Source: a virus
Reading direction: 5' to 3' (one strand)
IMG/VR virus record: IMGVR_UViG_3300048687_000085
Span: 1-37,813 of that record
Length of the DNA: 37,813 bases
The notes below the pieces were generated by a model. It was not told the DNA's origin. It saw nothing but the letters and a program-made list of their open reading frames with translations, and searched no databases. Numbering within the stretch: position 1 is the first letter of the stretch; each line of letters begins with the position of its first letter. This document shows, piece after piece, positions 15,953-24,078 of the stretch. The translations under genes were made by a program, and so were the position numbers.

Positions 15953-17587
15953 ATGGACCCCTCAGTACTCCTCAAATCGAACTGGCGGCCGCAGTGGCCC
16001 GATCCGGTAGCGGACCGTGCCAAACTGCTGACCCTCCGCGACCTGATGGACCAGAGACGCATCCGGGAGCAGCAATACCAGATACATCAGCTTGCGATCC
16101 AGAAATCGCAGCAGGAGATGGCGGATGAGCAGCGAACCCGGCAACTCCTTGCGACTACCCCGATATCGGAGAAAACAACCCTGCGAGACCTTTTGGACAA
16201 AGGCATCCCTCTGCCGGCGGCCATAAAGATTGACACGGAGCTGCGCCTGCGCGGAACAGCAGCAACGCAACAGAAGACCGCGGAGTTAACGCAGCAGAAG
16301 ACCACAGCCGATCTCGAGGCGGAACGACAGAAGCAGATAGCGAACGTATACGCAGGTGTTACAGCGCTGCCGCCGGGTGAGTATTCCCAGAGACAGCCAG
16401 CATGGGACGAAGCCATCATGAACGACCTGCTGAAGCCGGAAGGGCAGCGACTAGGGCTCGGACAGATCGGAGTGGAAACGTCTCCCGCGCCTACGAACCT
16501 TCAAGAGCAGGCGCAGTACGCGCGGGCCTACGGAGCGAAAGAACTACAGGCACGGCAGTTTGCGGCAGAGGAGGAGGCCCGCAAGAATGCGATGCATGCG
16601 CCTCAATTCGCGAAGGCTCTCGCCGATGCCAATACAGCAACGCTGACCTCGGAAGGCAATCAACCGCTGACGCAATATCAGCGACGGGAGCTTGATATTC
16701 GGGAGACACCGAACACTCTTGCGGAACTCGAAATCGCCATCGCCAATCCGAAGCTGAGTGCAGAGAAGCGGAAGCAATATGAGGCGGCGCGGCCGGCCTT
16801 GATCGAAGCAGAGAAGAACAAACGCCTAGCGCCACTGGCGCCGGGAGCCACCGGGAGCGATGCTGAGGATATAGCCGAGGCCATCATACGCGGCGAACGC
16901 AAGCCGGAGGTGAAGGGCCTCTACAAGACGGGTGTGGCGGTACAGGCCATACTGGCGCGGAAGGGCTACAACAGCGCACGCGCCGAACTTGACTGGCAAG
17001 CTACCAACAAGCACCTGTCCACATTGAATGGTCAGCAGCAGGAACGCTTGCGCCAGGCGATTACGTTCACCACCGATTCGCTTGACGTCATCGACAACCT
17101 GTACAAGCGCTGGCAAGCCGTGGGTAAGGTTACCGGCTTTCCGGTCCTCAACGCCGCAAACATCAAGATCGCGAAACAGCTCCCCGGCGAGGCAGGCGCA
17201 ATTGCAACCTCGCTCGACGCTCAGATCAATGACCTCACATCAGAGCTGGGGACCGTTTACAAAGGCGGCAACAGTTCGACCGATGAAAGTTTGAGACTTG
17301 CCGCAGAGAACCTTAAGTCGAACTGGAACGAGCCGCAATTCAAGCAGGCGATGGATAACATTCGCACGAACCTCAAGATCCGTCGGAACTCCATCCTGAC
17401 CTCTGAACCGGTCGGCGTTACGCCGGGGTCTCCCTACACACCGCAGGCCCAGGCAAAGGAAGAAGCCACGCAGCCGAGAGGACGGATCTATCAGAAGCAG
17501 GGGATCAACCGGAAAACCGGCCACATCATCGGCTCGGACGATGGCAACACCTGGTATGACGTTCAGACTGGAAAGCGAGTAGAGTAA
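15953..17587 (+). CDS. Ejection/internal virion protein, helical
   Basis: 544 aa, predicted mostly helical. Long charged helices cover residues 20-170 (IREQQYQIHQLAIQKSQQEM) and 230-290. The segment around 345-480 (LDVIDNLYKRWQAVG, GAIATSLDAQINDLTSELG, LRLAAENLKSNWNEPQFKQ) resembles internal virion proteins of other podoviruses. No lytic transglycosylase motif is seen. It lies between a gp7/gp20-like and a gp16-like gene, so an ejection role is likely. Its TAA overlaps the next ATG (TAATG). Confidence 0.68.
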   Translation: MDPSVLLKSNWRPQWPDPVADRAKLLTLRDLMDQRRIREQQYQIHQLAIQKSQQEMADEQRTRQLLATTPISEKTTLRDLLDKGIPLPAAIKIDTELRLRGTAATQQKTAELTQQKTTADLEAERQKQIANVYAGVTALPPGEYSQRQPAWDEAIMNDLLKPEGQRLGLGQIGVETSPAPTNLQEQAQYARAYGAKELQARQFAAEEEARKNAMHAPQFAKALADANTATLTSEGNQPLTQYQRRELDIRETPNTLAELEIAIANPKLSAEKRKQYEAARPALIEAEKNKRLAPLAPGATGSDAEDIAEAIIRGERKPEVKGLYKTGVAVQAILARKGYNSARAELDWQATNKHLSTLNGQQQERLRQAITFTTDSLDVIDNLYKRWQAVGKVTGFPVLNAANIKIAKQLPGEAGAIATSLDAQINDLTSELGTVYKGGNSSTDESLRLAAENLKSNWNEPQFKQAMDNIRTNLKIRRNSILTSEPVGVTPGSPYTPQAQAKEEATQPRGRIYQKQGINRKTGHIIGSDDGNTWYDVQTGKRVE

Positions 17588-19134
17588 TGCCGCTCCCCCC
17601 TGGATACGAGGAATACACGCCATCGGACAAGGCGAAGCTTCCCGAAGGCTACGAACTTGTACAGACACCGCAGACGTGGGCGGAACGCTTAGGTGTCAGC
17701 AATCCGCTGGCACGTCCGCTGCTTGACTTCGCGGAAGGTATCGCAGCCGGTGGCGCGGGGTCATTCTATAAAACGGAGGACGCCATCCGGCGTGGAGCGC
17801 AAGCGGCCCTAGGATCGGAGACTGCCACACAGTTGGGAATCGGGCGTGTCGATAGCCCCACGGGGCGCGTGATCGACAGGCCTGATGTGCTGCAGGCCAT
17901 GCGTGCCCCTGAATCGCTTGCAGGCACGCTTGGCAAGTTTGGGGAGCAGACCGCAGAGTTTCTGATTCCCGGTACAGGGGTGACCAAGGCCGTTAAAGCA
18001 GCGCCGCTATTGGGACGGATGGCTGCGGAAGCCGCGCTTGCGGGTGGCGTCACCGGATTGCAGAGCGGCTTCGATCCACGCGCTATGACCGAAGCTGCAG
18101 CGTTAGGCGGGGGCGTAGCCGGCGCGACCGGCGCTTTACGCGGAGCACCTGGGACAGCCGCTGCAAACATGCTGCGCGAATCGGCGGAGAAAGAATATGC
18201 GCGTGTCCTGAACGCGACCAAGCAGGGGAACAAGTGGGTCTCGCAGAACATTGCGGTTCCTGAACTGATCGACCGCGGATACAGGGCATTCACTACCAAG
18301 GGACTACTAAAGGGCGCTAGCAAAACAGCAGACGCCATGGGTCAGGCGATTGACGACGCATGGAAGGCTCTGCCTCAAGGCACTACCGCCGAACTCGATC
18401 CGATCTTCAACGGGATGAAACAGTCCGCGACCGATGCCCTCACTGTCCCCTTGCCGGGGGGGAAGGGCGTGCAAGCAGTAACCGGCTACGCCAAGAATGC
18501 GCTGGGCCAGATGGACAACCTCAAGCAGATCCTGGCGAATGTGGCCGAAGCCGATCCAGCGACCGGGAAATTGGTGGTTCCAGTGGAGAAGCTCCGGACC
18601 TTGCGTCAAGCGTGGGATGAGGTGGCCGCGCAAGCAAAGGTGTATTCAGGAGCAGATCTCGCGGACCATGCTTCCGCAAAGATCCACGCCATGGGCGCAA
18701 ATGCCATCCGCGAGAAACTGGCACAGGACTTTCCTGACATCGCAGCGTTGAACAAGGAATTCAACTTTTGGAAGAACGTCAAGCAAGTTGTCAGCGATAC
18801 CGTGCTACGCCGGGAAGGGCAAGCCTCGCCGTTAACCAAGCAGATCGCGGGAATAGGGGGAGCTATCGGCGGAGCAGCGGTTGGAGGGCCGAAGGGCGCA
18901 TTCCTTGGACAGAAGGGAATGGCCGCGCTTCAGGGATTGATGCAAAGCGCGGCCTGGAGAACGACAAGCGCGGTACTCAAGGATCGATTGGCTAAAGAGA
19001 TCATGCAGAACAGCCAGGCTGGGGCGTTGTTTACAATTGGACAGATGGTGAAGGCAGCGGGCCGCGAAACGCTGCCCGGAAACCTTACCCGCGAAGCACC
19101 CACATTGCAACTCGAGCCAGCAATGCCCCAATGA
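17587..19134 (+). CDS. Large ejection protein, gp16-like position
   Basis: 515 aa. The N-terminus has the repeat LPPGYEEYTPSDKAKLPEGY, common at the start of such proteins. Residues 55-190 are Ala/Gly-rich and amphipathic (AEGIAAGGAGSFYK, AAEAALAGGVTGLQSG), suggesting membrane interaction. A helical core (residues 200-400) precedes a glycine zipper (IAGIGGAIGGAAVGGPKGAF, about 417-436). It is the last gene of the late + block and is coupled to the upstream gene by TAATG. It would be ejected to help DNA across the envelope. Confidence 0.7.
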   Translation: MPLPPGYEEYTPSDKAKLPEGYELVQTPQTWAERLGVSNPLARPLLDFAEGIAAGGAGSFYKTEDAIRRGAQAALGSETATQLGIGRVDSPTGRVIDRPDVLQAMRAPESLAGTLGKFGEQTAEFLIPGTGVTKAVKAAPLLGRMAAEAALAGGVTGLQSGFDPRAMTEAAALGGGVAGATGALRGAPGTAAANMLRESAEKEYARVLNATKQGNKWVSQNIAVPELIDRGYRAFTTKGLLKGASKTADAMGQAIDDAWKALPQGTTAELDPIFNGMKQSATDALTVPLPGGKGVQAVTGYAKNALGQMDNLKQILANVAEADPATGKLVVPVEKLRTLRQAWDEVAAQAKVYSGADLADHASAKIHAMGANAIREKLAQDFPDIAALNKEFNFWKNVKQVVSDTVLRREGQASPLTKQIAGIGGAIGGAAVGGPKGAFLGQKGMAALQGLMQSAAWRTTSAVLKDRLAKEIMQNSQAGALFTIGQMVKAAGRETLPGNLTREAPTLQLEPAMPQ

Positions 19135-19270
19135 TCATAGGGCCGAACGCAATGACAAGGGCAATCGTGTGATCGCTTTCGGAGATGTCATTACCACTGA
19201 AGATCTTCAGCAGCAACAGGAAGCCGATAGCCCAACCACCTGAAATAACCAACCACAATCGCCCAAGCAT
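19085..19270 (-). CDS. Small two-TM membrane protein
   Basis: 61 aa with two hydrophobic helices (about 5-22, LWLVISGGWAIGFLLLL, and 36-57, IALVIAFGPMIIGALLARVA) joined by a polar loop. Its ATG overlaps the stop of the upstream secreted-repeat gene (TAATG), so the two are co-translated. It also overlaps the end of the ejection gene by 50 nt on the other strand. Size and topology fit a class II holin, but many small phage membrane proteins look like this. Confidence 0.6.
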   Translation of the reverse strand: MLGRLWLVISGGWAIGFLLLLKIFSGNDISESDHTIALVIAFGPMIIGALLARVAMWVLRG

Positions 19271-19629
19271 TACCAGGACCAGTCAGAGCAGCACTTGGTA
19301 CTGAGAGACGGCAACGGCGACCAGGAAGGCGTGGAGTACGTCGGGTATATCGAACGCGGCGCGACGATGATCGGGGCTGAGGTAGCTAACGGATTATTGG
19401 CGCTGTATGGCGAGATGGCGCTGCCATAGATGCCTATCGGGTTGTTGATCGATAACGGACTGATCTTGCTTCCGTAGATGCCGATCGGGTTCGACGTCGA
19501 ATACGGATCGATTGGGTTGGACGAAAGGTTGCCGAGGAATACGCCTTTGCCATCGTTGGAATAAAGGCGTGGCGCTTGCTGCGCGAATGCAGCAGCGGCC
19601 AGTAATATTGCCGTAAGAAGGAGCTTCAT
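19270..19629 (-). CDS. Secreted protein with NPIGIYGS repeats
   Basis: 119 aa with a clear signal peptide (MKLLLTAILLAAAAFAQQ, cut after AFA or AQQ). The mature part starts LYSNDGKGVFLGNLSSNPID and then repeats SNPIGIYGSKISPLSI / NNPIGIYGSAISPYSA, followed by a Pro/Ser tail with two Cys. Secreted proteins with this short Asn-Pro-x-Gly-x-Tyr-Gly-Ser repeat occur in many bacteria; I know of no assigned function. In a phage it is probably accessory cargo taken from a host. Confidence 0.75.
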   Translation of the reverse strand: MKLLLTAILLAAAAFAQQAPRLYSNDGKGVFLGNLSSNPIDPYSTSNPIGIYGSKISPLSINNPIGIYGSAISPYSANNPLATSAPIIVAPRSIYPTYSTPSWSPLPSLSTKCCSDWSW

Positions 19630-19742
19630 AGCTCCTATCGTGACAAGTGTGTCCAGCCGCCGTCTATAGCCAAATAGTACTCAAGCCTTTGTAATTGCTT
19701 AGGAATCGCGTCACTCCCCTCTTTAACCCGCCCATTCCCCTC

Positions 19743-19949
19743 TTACTTTCCCGCCACGCACTTATCGTGCACCCGGTTGTGAATCCCCCCGTCCCGGTAC
19801 ATCTGTCCCCCTACGATCGCCTTCCCGCAGATCTGGCAGTCCGACGGCCTGGTCAGGCGTGACATCCGCTTTACCTTCGCGGTTGTCCAGCGCGAGACGT
19901 TCCTCTTTTTCAGTAACTCTGTGAGTTGTTTGTCGATCGGAATAACCAT
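19743..19949 (-). CDS. Small zinc-finger-like protein
   Basis: 68 aa. The C-terminal half carries CQICGKAIVGGQMYRDGG followed by HNRVHDKC, a CxxC...HxxxHxxC pattern likely to bind one zinc. The N-terminal half is basic and helical (TELLKKRNVSRWTTAKVKRM) and may bind nucleic acid. It sits in the operon behind the replication protein. Confidence 0.65.
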   Translation of the reverse strand: MVIPIDKQLTELLKKRNVSRWTTAKVKRMSRLTRPSDCQICGKAIVGGQMYRDGGIHNRVHDKCVAGK

Positions 19950-19969
19950 CGGTGTGCCCGATGGTTAGG

Positions 19970-20215
19970 TTACGCGAAGGGCAGCGGCCAGGGATACTCC
20001 CCGGCTTCCATGAGGTGGTAGCGGGCTTCGATGCGCTCGACTCCCAGCGACTCGACCAGGTACTCGGAGACAGCCGCGACGAACTCGGCTTCCGGCCGGC
20101 GCAGGTACTTCCGCTGAAGTTTCCGGATGTGCTGTGCATGCTCGCCGGTCAGCAGCGAGATCGCCGCCATGACACGGCACGGATCGAGAAAGTAGTGCCC
20201 TACCTCCGGATCCAT
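19970..20215 (-). CDS. Hypothetical helical protein
   Basis: 81 aa from the ATG at 20215, which overlaps the end of the upstream zinc-ribbon gene by 16 nt. Helical (VMAAISLLTGEHAQHIRKLQ, AEFVAAVSEYLVESLGVERI), ending AGEYPWPLPFA. A longer reading to 20311 would run antisense-like through the zinc-ribbon gene and is less convincing. No family recognised. Confidence 0.55.
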   Translation of the reverse strand: MDPEVGHYFLDPCRVMAAISLLTGEHAQHIRKLQRKYLRRPEAEFVAAVSEYLVESLGVERIEARYHLMEAGEYPWPLPFA

Positions 20216-20409
20216 ACCTTTCCCGTCCCCTCGCACACCTGACACGGGTACCTCCCCGCCGTCGAGCTCGTGATCCCCAGTTGACAGTACCTGCAGTTCG
20301 TTTCCTGCCATTTCTGCATGACCTCCAGTGCGTAGAGTTGTTCCTTATCCCCGAACCTTGGACGCTCGGCCAGGACTTGTAAGGCTGCAGCTACCTCAGG
20401 AGGGGTCAT
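20200..20409 (-). CDS. Zinc-ribbon protein
   Basis: 69 aa: a helical N-terminus (PPEVAAALQVLAERPRFGDK) and a C-terminal ribbon NCRYCQLG...YPCQVCEGTGKV, two CxxC knuckles about 15 residues apart. The second knuckle resembles DnaJ-type CxxCxGxG. Likely nucleic-acid or protein binding. It follows the upstream gene by 6 nt. Confidence 0.6.
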   Translation of the reverse strand: MTPPEVAAALQVLAERPRFGDKEQLYALEVMQKWQETNCRYCQLGITSSTAGRYPCQVCEGTGKVWIRR

Positions 20410-20415
20410 AACGCC

Positions 20416-20964
20416 CTAGTTCAACCAGTCCTTCTTGCCGACCTGGGCTTCGAGATCGGCCAGGAGACGTGCGGTTTCCTCCGCGGTTCGGCGGCCTTGG
20501 GTGATTTGCTGCTTGAGCTGCTCTTCGAGTTCGTGGATCGAAGGGCCGTGCCTTGGTGCCTTGGATGGCCCAGAAACGGGCTTCACCGCATCGGCGGGAA
20601 CCTCGAAGGGCTCCGGATCGCCTGAACCCAGCAGTTTCGCCTCTTGCTTCCAGGCGGCTAGTTTGCGCTCGTATTCCCTGCCTTCCTCGATGCGGTAAGC
20701 GTCCTCCGCAGATGTCGGTAATTCCTGCCGGCCGTCCGCTGCCGGATATCGGGTACAGAAGAGTTGTCGCAATGCCGGGAGCGAGAACTGGGTCATCGTA
20801 TTGCAGGCGGCATCAACCAACCATTCGAGTTGCTCTCGCGTACCAACGAAGGATTCGATCGCCCGCTGGATGAAGGCTAGGGCAGGCCCTCCGGTCGGAA
20901 AGAACGGAATGATCTGGGACATCAGCACGACCGCTTTGGTGACGTCTTCCCTTATGAGTTTCAT
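20416..20964 (-). CDS. Hypothetical replication-module protein
   Basis: 182 aa, starting 12 nt after the replication protein gene. The N-terminal roughly 85 residues form a helical domain (AFIQRAIESFVGTREQLEWL, FSLPALRQLFCTRYPAADG); the rest is a linker and a charged coiled coil (IHELEEQLKQQITQGRRTAE). Position next to an initiator/loader-like protein, as lambda P sits next to O, suggests a partner role, but no helicase-loader ATPase motif is present. Function not recognised. Confidence 0.6.
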   Translation of the reverse strand: MKLIREDVTKAVVLMSQIIPFFPTGGPALAFIQRAIESFVGTREQLEWLVDAACNTMTQFSLPALRQLFCTRYPAADGRQELPTSAEDAYRIEEGREYERKLAAWKQEAKLLGSGDPEPFEVPADAVKPVSGPSKAPRHGPSIHELEEQLKQQITQGRRTAEETARLLADLEAQVGKKDWLN

Positions 20965-20972
20965 CGCAGCCT

Positions 20973-20983
20973 CGCTTTAGCGC
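20973..20983 (-). repeat. GCGCTAAAGCG stop-codon motif, copy 4
   Basis: On the minus strand it spans the end of the replication gene (CGC TAA AGCG), the stop being inside the motif, with the next ATG 9 bases further on. It is the only copy outside the late + block. Confidence 0.5.
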
Positions 20984-22443
20984 AGCGGCCCCAGATCGCG
21001 ATCGAGTGTTCTCGATCGTTCCATCAGTTGGCGGAGCGCATCATCGCGCTGCTGCTGCTTACTATTGCCGGGGGCGGGAGCAAACTTACGGGCTGTAATG
21101 GGCTCTATATCCCAAATCTCACTGTTTAGGTATTTCAGAGGGGCGGGCGTATATTCCGACCCACGCCACTTCCCCTGTGACCGGATAGTGGCGTCGTCGA
21201 CGATGCGCTGTTGGGTTTCGGGAGGGTACCGGAAAAACACCTGCCGGCAGGTGTCCACGGATCTCACGCTGACGGGCCGACCGCTGCCCTCCATGAGGAG
21301 GCAGAAAATCTCAAATAACTCAGTGCTGTTGGGATTGGCGACTACTAATTCGCGCCGCGGATCTAGGACCGCAACTGCTGTTTCTGGGGGCCGTTCTAAA
21401 TTTTCATCGAGTCCAGCGACTCCCTGACTGCCCACGCGGCCAGCATCGTATCGGGATGATAGCGATAAATCATCTCTAGAACTTGAAGCATGTGGTTTAC
21501 TGACTCCTCGTTTGGCCGGTCCATCATAATTTTGACGATTCCCTTTATTTCCTTCTGGGTTAGCGTCTGCTCCGGGTCCATTTGTTCGGCTACCCGATTG
21601 ACCAGTTCTTCGGTCATCAGTTCGTAGAGTTTGCGCTGGCGGTCTGAGATCATCTGGCGGACTGTCCTTGCGAGAATGGGGGGAGGAACGGGGTTGTTCC
21701 GGTTCCTCTACACTACTAGTAGTTTCGCGCCCCCCTCTATCCTCTGTTTTATCAGTAGTTTTATACTTTCTATCTTCCTTATATAGGTCGTCCTGCGCGC
21801 TAACCCTTTCGAGCAGTGCGCGCACACGCTTCTCCGCCTCTTCGTAACAGCGCGCAATCTCGGCACCCTCTTCGATAATGGAACTGCGCGCAGTTACTAA
21901 CTCTGTATCGAGTCTTACTCTCAGACGTTTGATAAGGGGTTTTAGGGACTCCCAGGATTCGGGGAACCAGTCGGGAAACTGTAAGCTAGATTGTAACTGC
22001 GCGCAGTTACTATCCTCTTCCTGGGGTGGTTGAGGGATCGCCCAGGAGTATATCAGAATGTGGCCGCGGCGCAATTCCCCGCCGTCGTCGCTGCGGCGTT
22101 CGGCCAGACCCTGCTCTTCTAACTCTCGTAAAGCGGCGGTAACGTGCTGTTTTATAAGACCGGTCTGCTCGACGATGTCGGTAGGTGTCAGCGGCTGACC
22201 ATTATTGGCCAGCGCCAACTCCCGCTTCCAGAACATCGTGGCTGCTTCCAGACATGCATACACCCGCCGGGCATCACTCGACAGCGAATTCTGCATCAAC
22301 CGCCGGCAGCGGGCCTTGGTATTGAAGTAATACTCACCGGCCGGGATCTGGACCGCCAGCCCTTCCGCTCCGGTAATAGTAAAAGACCCTGATTTATGTG
22401 AGGTACCGTTCGATTCCAACGCCAACACCCAATCCGGCGCCAA
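20977..22443 (-). CDS. Winged-helix replication initiation protein
   Basis: 488 aa. Residues 40-155 are a winged-helix domain (MQNSLSSDARRVYACLEAAT, LTPTDIVEQTGLIKQHVTAA, LRELEEQGLAERRSDDGGEL) like phage lambda O-type and primosomal replication proteins that bind an origin. Residues about 225-350 are a hydrophilic, repetitive linker, and the C-terminus (about 365-488; FRYPPETQQRIVDDATI, RGSEYTPAPLKYLN) is a separate conserved-looking domain. The linker DNA is open in another frame and probably encodes a second protein (21396-21653). It heads a seven-gene minus-strand operon. Confidence 0.7.
   Translation of the reverse strand: MAPDWVLALESNGTSHKSGSFTITGAEGLAVQIPAGEYYFNTKARCRRLMQNSLSSDARRVYACLEAATMFWKRELALANNGQPLTPTDIVEQTGLIKQHVTAALRELEEQGLAERRSDDGGELRRGHILIYSWAIPQPPQEEDSNCAQLQSSLQFPDWFPESWESLKPLIKRLRVRLDTELVTARSSIIEEGAEIARCYEEAEKRVRALLERVSAQDDLYKEDRKYKTTDKTEDRGGRETTSSVEEPEQPRSSPHSRKDSPPDDLRPPAQTLRTDDRRTGQSGSRTNGPGADANPEGNKGNRQNYDGPAKRGVSKPHASSSRDDLSLSSRYDAGRVGSQGVAGLDENLERPPETAVAVLDPRRELVVANPNSTELFEIFCLLMEGSGRPVSVRSVDTCRQVFFRYPPETQQRIVDDATIRSQGKWRGSEYTPAPLKYLNSEIWDIEPITARKFAPAPGNSKQQQRDDALRQLMERSRTLDRDLGPLR
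21396..21653 (-). CDS. Probable overprinted gene inside the replication gene
   Basis: An 85-aa protein in a different minus-strand frame, nested within the replication gene: MISDRQRKLYELMTEELVNR, then EQTLTQKEIKGIVKIMMDRP and MLQVLEMIYRYHPDTMLAAW. It looks like a well-formed helical protein with regular hydrophobic spacing, while the larger frame is low-complexity and polar exactly here. AAGGA lies about 11 nt before its ATG. Alternatives are a chance open frame in GC-rich DNA, or an assembly frameshift pair that moves the replication frame. Confidence 0.5.
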   Translation of the reverse strand: MISDRQRKLYELMTEELVNRVAEQMDPEQTLTQKEIKGIVKIMMDRPNEESVNHMLQVLEMIYRYHPDTMLAAWAVRESLDSMKI

Positions 22444-22775
22444 TGCGCCACCGCAGGCAAAATTTGCAAATAGAGGTTGATAGAGGGTTGACGGGCTGAA
22501 GACTTATGTCAGAATAAAGCCAGTAGTACCCTCCCTTCTTTGGGCTTCGTAACTTGTCGCTGCTAATGTTTACTAGGCACTGTGCAGCAACAGGTTATTT
22601 CCCGTAGGAGGGGGCCTTTCCAGACCCTGCTGAGCTAGCCGCCGCCGGCTCGGATTCAAAGTTGACAACTTTGCATTCGCCACATTCGCCTCCAGAAGTG
22701 TGTTTTGTCCAACGTTAGTAAATAATCCGCCCTAGCCTCACCGTGAGCGCATCTCAAGTTTGGTGCAGTTGATGT
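22444..22775. promoter_or_regulatory. Divergent control region between replication and recombinase genes
   Basis: 332 bp without a gene. It holds the perfect 15-bp palindrome AAAGTTGACAACTTT (22658-22672), whose centre is a consensus -35 hexamer TTGACA, and a second TTGACG near 22488. No good TATAAT is at the ideal spacing, so promoters are only suggested. The palindrome is a good repressor operator candidate for the recombinase at 22776. Confidence 0.4.
22658..22672. promoter_or_regulatory. 15-bp palindromic operator candidate
   Basis: AAAGTTGACAACTTT is a perfect inverted repeat around one central A, with TTGACA embedded. A repressor dimer bound here would block RNA polymerase reading toward the recombinase gene about 100 bp downstream. 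Confidence 0.4.
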
Positions 22776-23747
22776 ATGGAACTTCACCAGCAACTCCCCC
22801 TGTTCGCCGAAGCTTTCACAAACGAGAATGATCTGTTTCGGGAAAGCCTTCGCTTTGAGGAATCGATCCGCGCCCCGCGGACCTTGCAAACCTACTCGAG
22901 CGACTGGAAAACCTTTTGTCTGTGGTGCGCCAAGGAAGGTAGGGAAGCCCTTCCTGCGACCACCGACACCGTGAGGCTCTACATCACGGATTCTCTGCTT
23001 CACAACAAGCGCGTCAGCACCTTGCGGCACCATGTCTGCGCCATCATCCATCACCACCGCGTGGCTGGGTGTATCGAGCCTTCGCGGCGGGAGATTCTGC
23101 CGGTCCTCGCCGGTGCCCAGCGGATTCGCGGGGAACAGGTGCGAGGCAAAGCGGCCATCACGGTCGAACAGCTCCGGATGATGCTGTGGAGCCTTCACCG
23201 TCCGGAGCCGGCACGAACGCGGGACCAGGCCGTCCTGTTGTTCGGCTTTACGACAGCTCTGAGACGATCGAACATCGCGACGGTCGCAATCGAGGACGTA
23301 GACTTCCGGCCCGAAGGCTTTGTGGTCCATATCCGGAAAGAGAAGCAGGACCAGACCAGCGTCGGCCGGTACATCGGAGTCCCGAACGGCAAACACGCGG
23401 ACACTTGTCCTGTCCAGGCTTTGAAGGCCTGGCTGACCTACCGCGGCGTCACGCCGGGGCCGGTCTTTTGCGGAATGCGGGCGTCTAAAATCGACCACGA
23501 AAAACCCATCCACACAAACACGCTGGCGATGATTGTAAAGAGAGGCGCAGAAGCGCTCGGCCTGGATACAGCCGAGTACGCCGCGCACAGCTTGCGGGCA
23601 GGATTTATTACGAGTGCTCTGGAGGGGGGCGTGGGAGAGATTGTGACCGCACGGCATAGCGGCCACCGGTCGCTCGGGACGCTGAAGCGCTATATGCGCT
23701 CGGAGGACCCGTTCCGGGCGAATGCGTGCTCTGCTCTGGAGCTTTAG
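22776..23747 (+). CDS. Tyrosine recombinase 1
   Basis: 323 aa. A SAM-like N-terminal domain (residues about 20-115; LQTYSSDWKTFCLWCAKEG) is followed by the catalytic domain. The active-site set is visible: Arg in TTALRRSNI (about 168), Lys in HIRKEKQDQ, His-x-x-Arg in HSLRAGF (about 276), His in RHSGHRS and nucleophile Tyr in LKRYMRS (about 309). It should cut and rejoin DNA at att-like sites. It is on + between two minus-strand operons and unrelated in detail to the second recombinase at 28131, so it may belong to an inserted element or be a former integrase. Confidence 0.88.
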   Translation: MELHQQLPLFAEAFTNENDLFRESLRFEESIRAPRTLQTYSSDWKTFCLWCAKEGREALPATTDTVRLYITDSLLHNKRVSTLRHHVCAIIHHHRVAGCIEPSRREILPVLAGAQRIRGEQVRGKAAITVEQLRMMLWSLHRPEPARTRDQAVLLFGFTTALRRSNIATVAIEDVDFRPEGFVVHIRKEKQDQTSVGRYIGVPNGKHADTCPVQALKAWLTYRGVTPGPVFCGMRASKIDHEKPIHTNTLAMIVKRGAEALGLDTAEYAAHSLRAGFITSALEGGVGEIVTARHSGHRSLGTLKRYMRSEDPFRANACSALEL

Positions 23748-24078
23748 CCGGGATGGAGATTTGTTGGCCATGACCCTCACTGTACTGAGGGGTTCGGTAG
23801 CTGGCGGCCGGTACAGTTACCCGCCGAGGAGCGGGTACGACCGCCATGCTACAGATTTTCTGCCCGTTAGCAAGACGGGCATTTAGATCGTAACACGGAG
23901 AAGACTGGTAACCAACGACGATTAACCAAGCCGTGAAATACTGTGATAGAAAAGACACAACATAAAACCTTTTCTGCGCTAGTACTGCTGCCAGCGCCCC
24001 TCCACGATATGCCTTAACCGTAATGCAAGGCAAGTGAAAACCCACCTTAACGGCAATCCGAAATATTTCGGGTTTTCC
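23748..24078. other. Intergenic region with hairpins
   Basis: 331 bp with no convincing gene. It holds CCCGC...GCGGG (about 23820-23835), GCCCGT...ACGGGC (23862-23880) and the terminator at 24058-24078. As it follows a recombinase, an att site is possible, but I found no repeat to prove one. Confidence 0.4.
24036..24078. terminator. Probable bidirectional terminator
   Basis: CCGAAATATTTCGG (24058-24071) is a perfect stem followed by GTTTTCC on +. A larger pairing GAAAACCC (24036-24043) with GGGTTTTC (24070-24077) encloses it. It separates the convergent recombinase gene (+) from the minus-strand operon ending at 24079. Confidence 0.5.

Noticed and set aside
22656-23780. 374-aa minus-strand frame opposite recombinase 1
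   Set aside because: The + frame has a complete tyrosine recombinase active site; the antisense frame shows nothing recognisable and is a GC-rich shadow.
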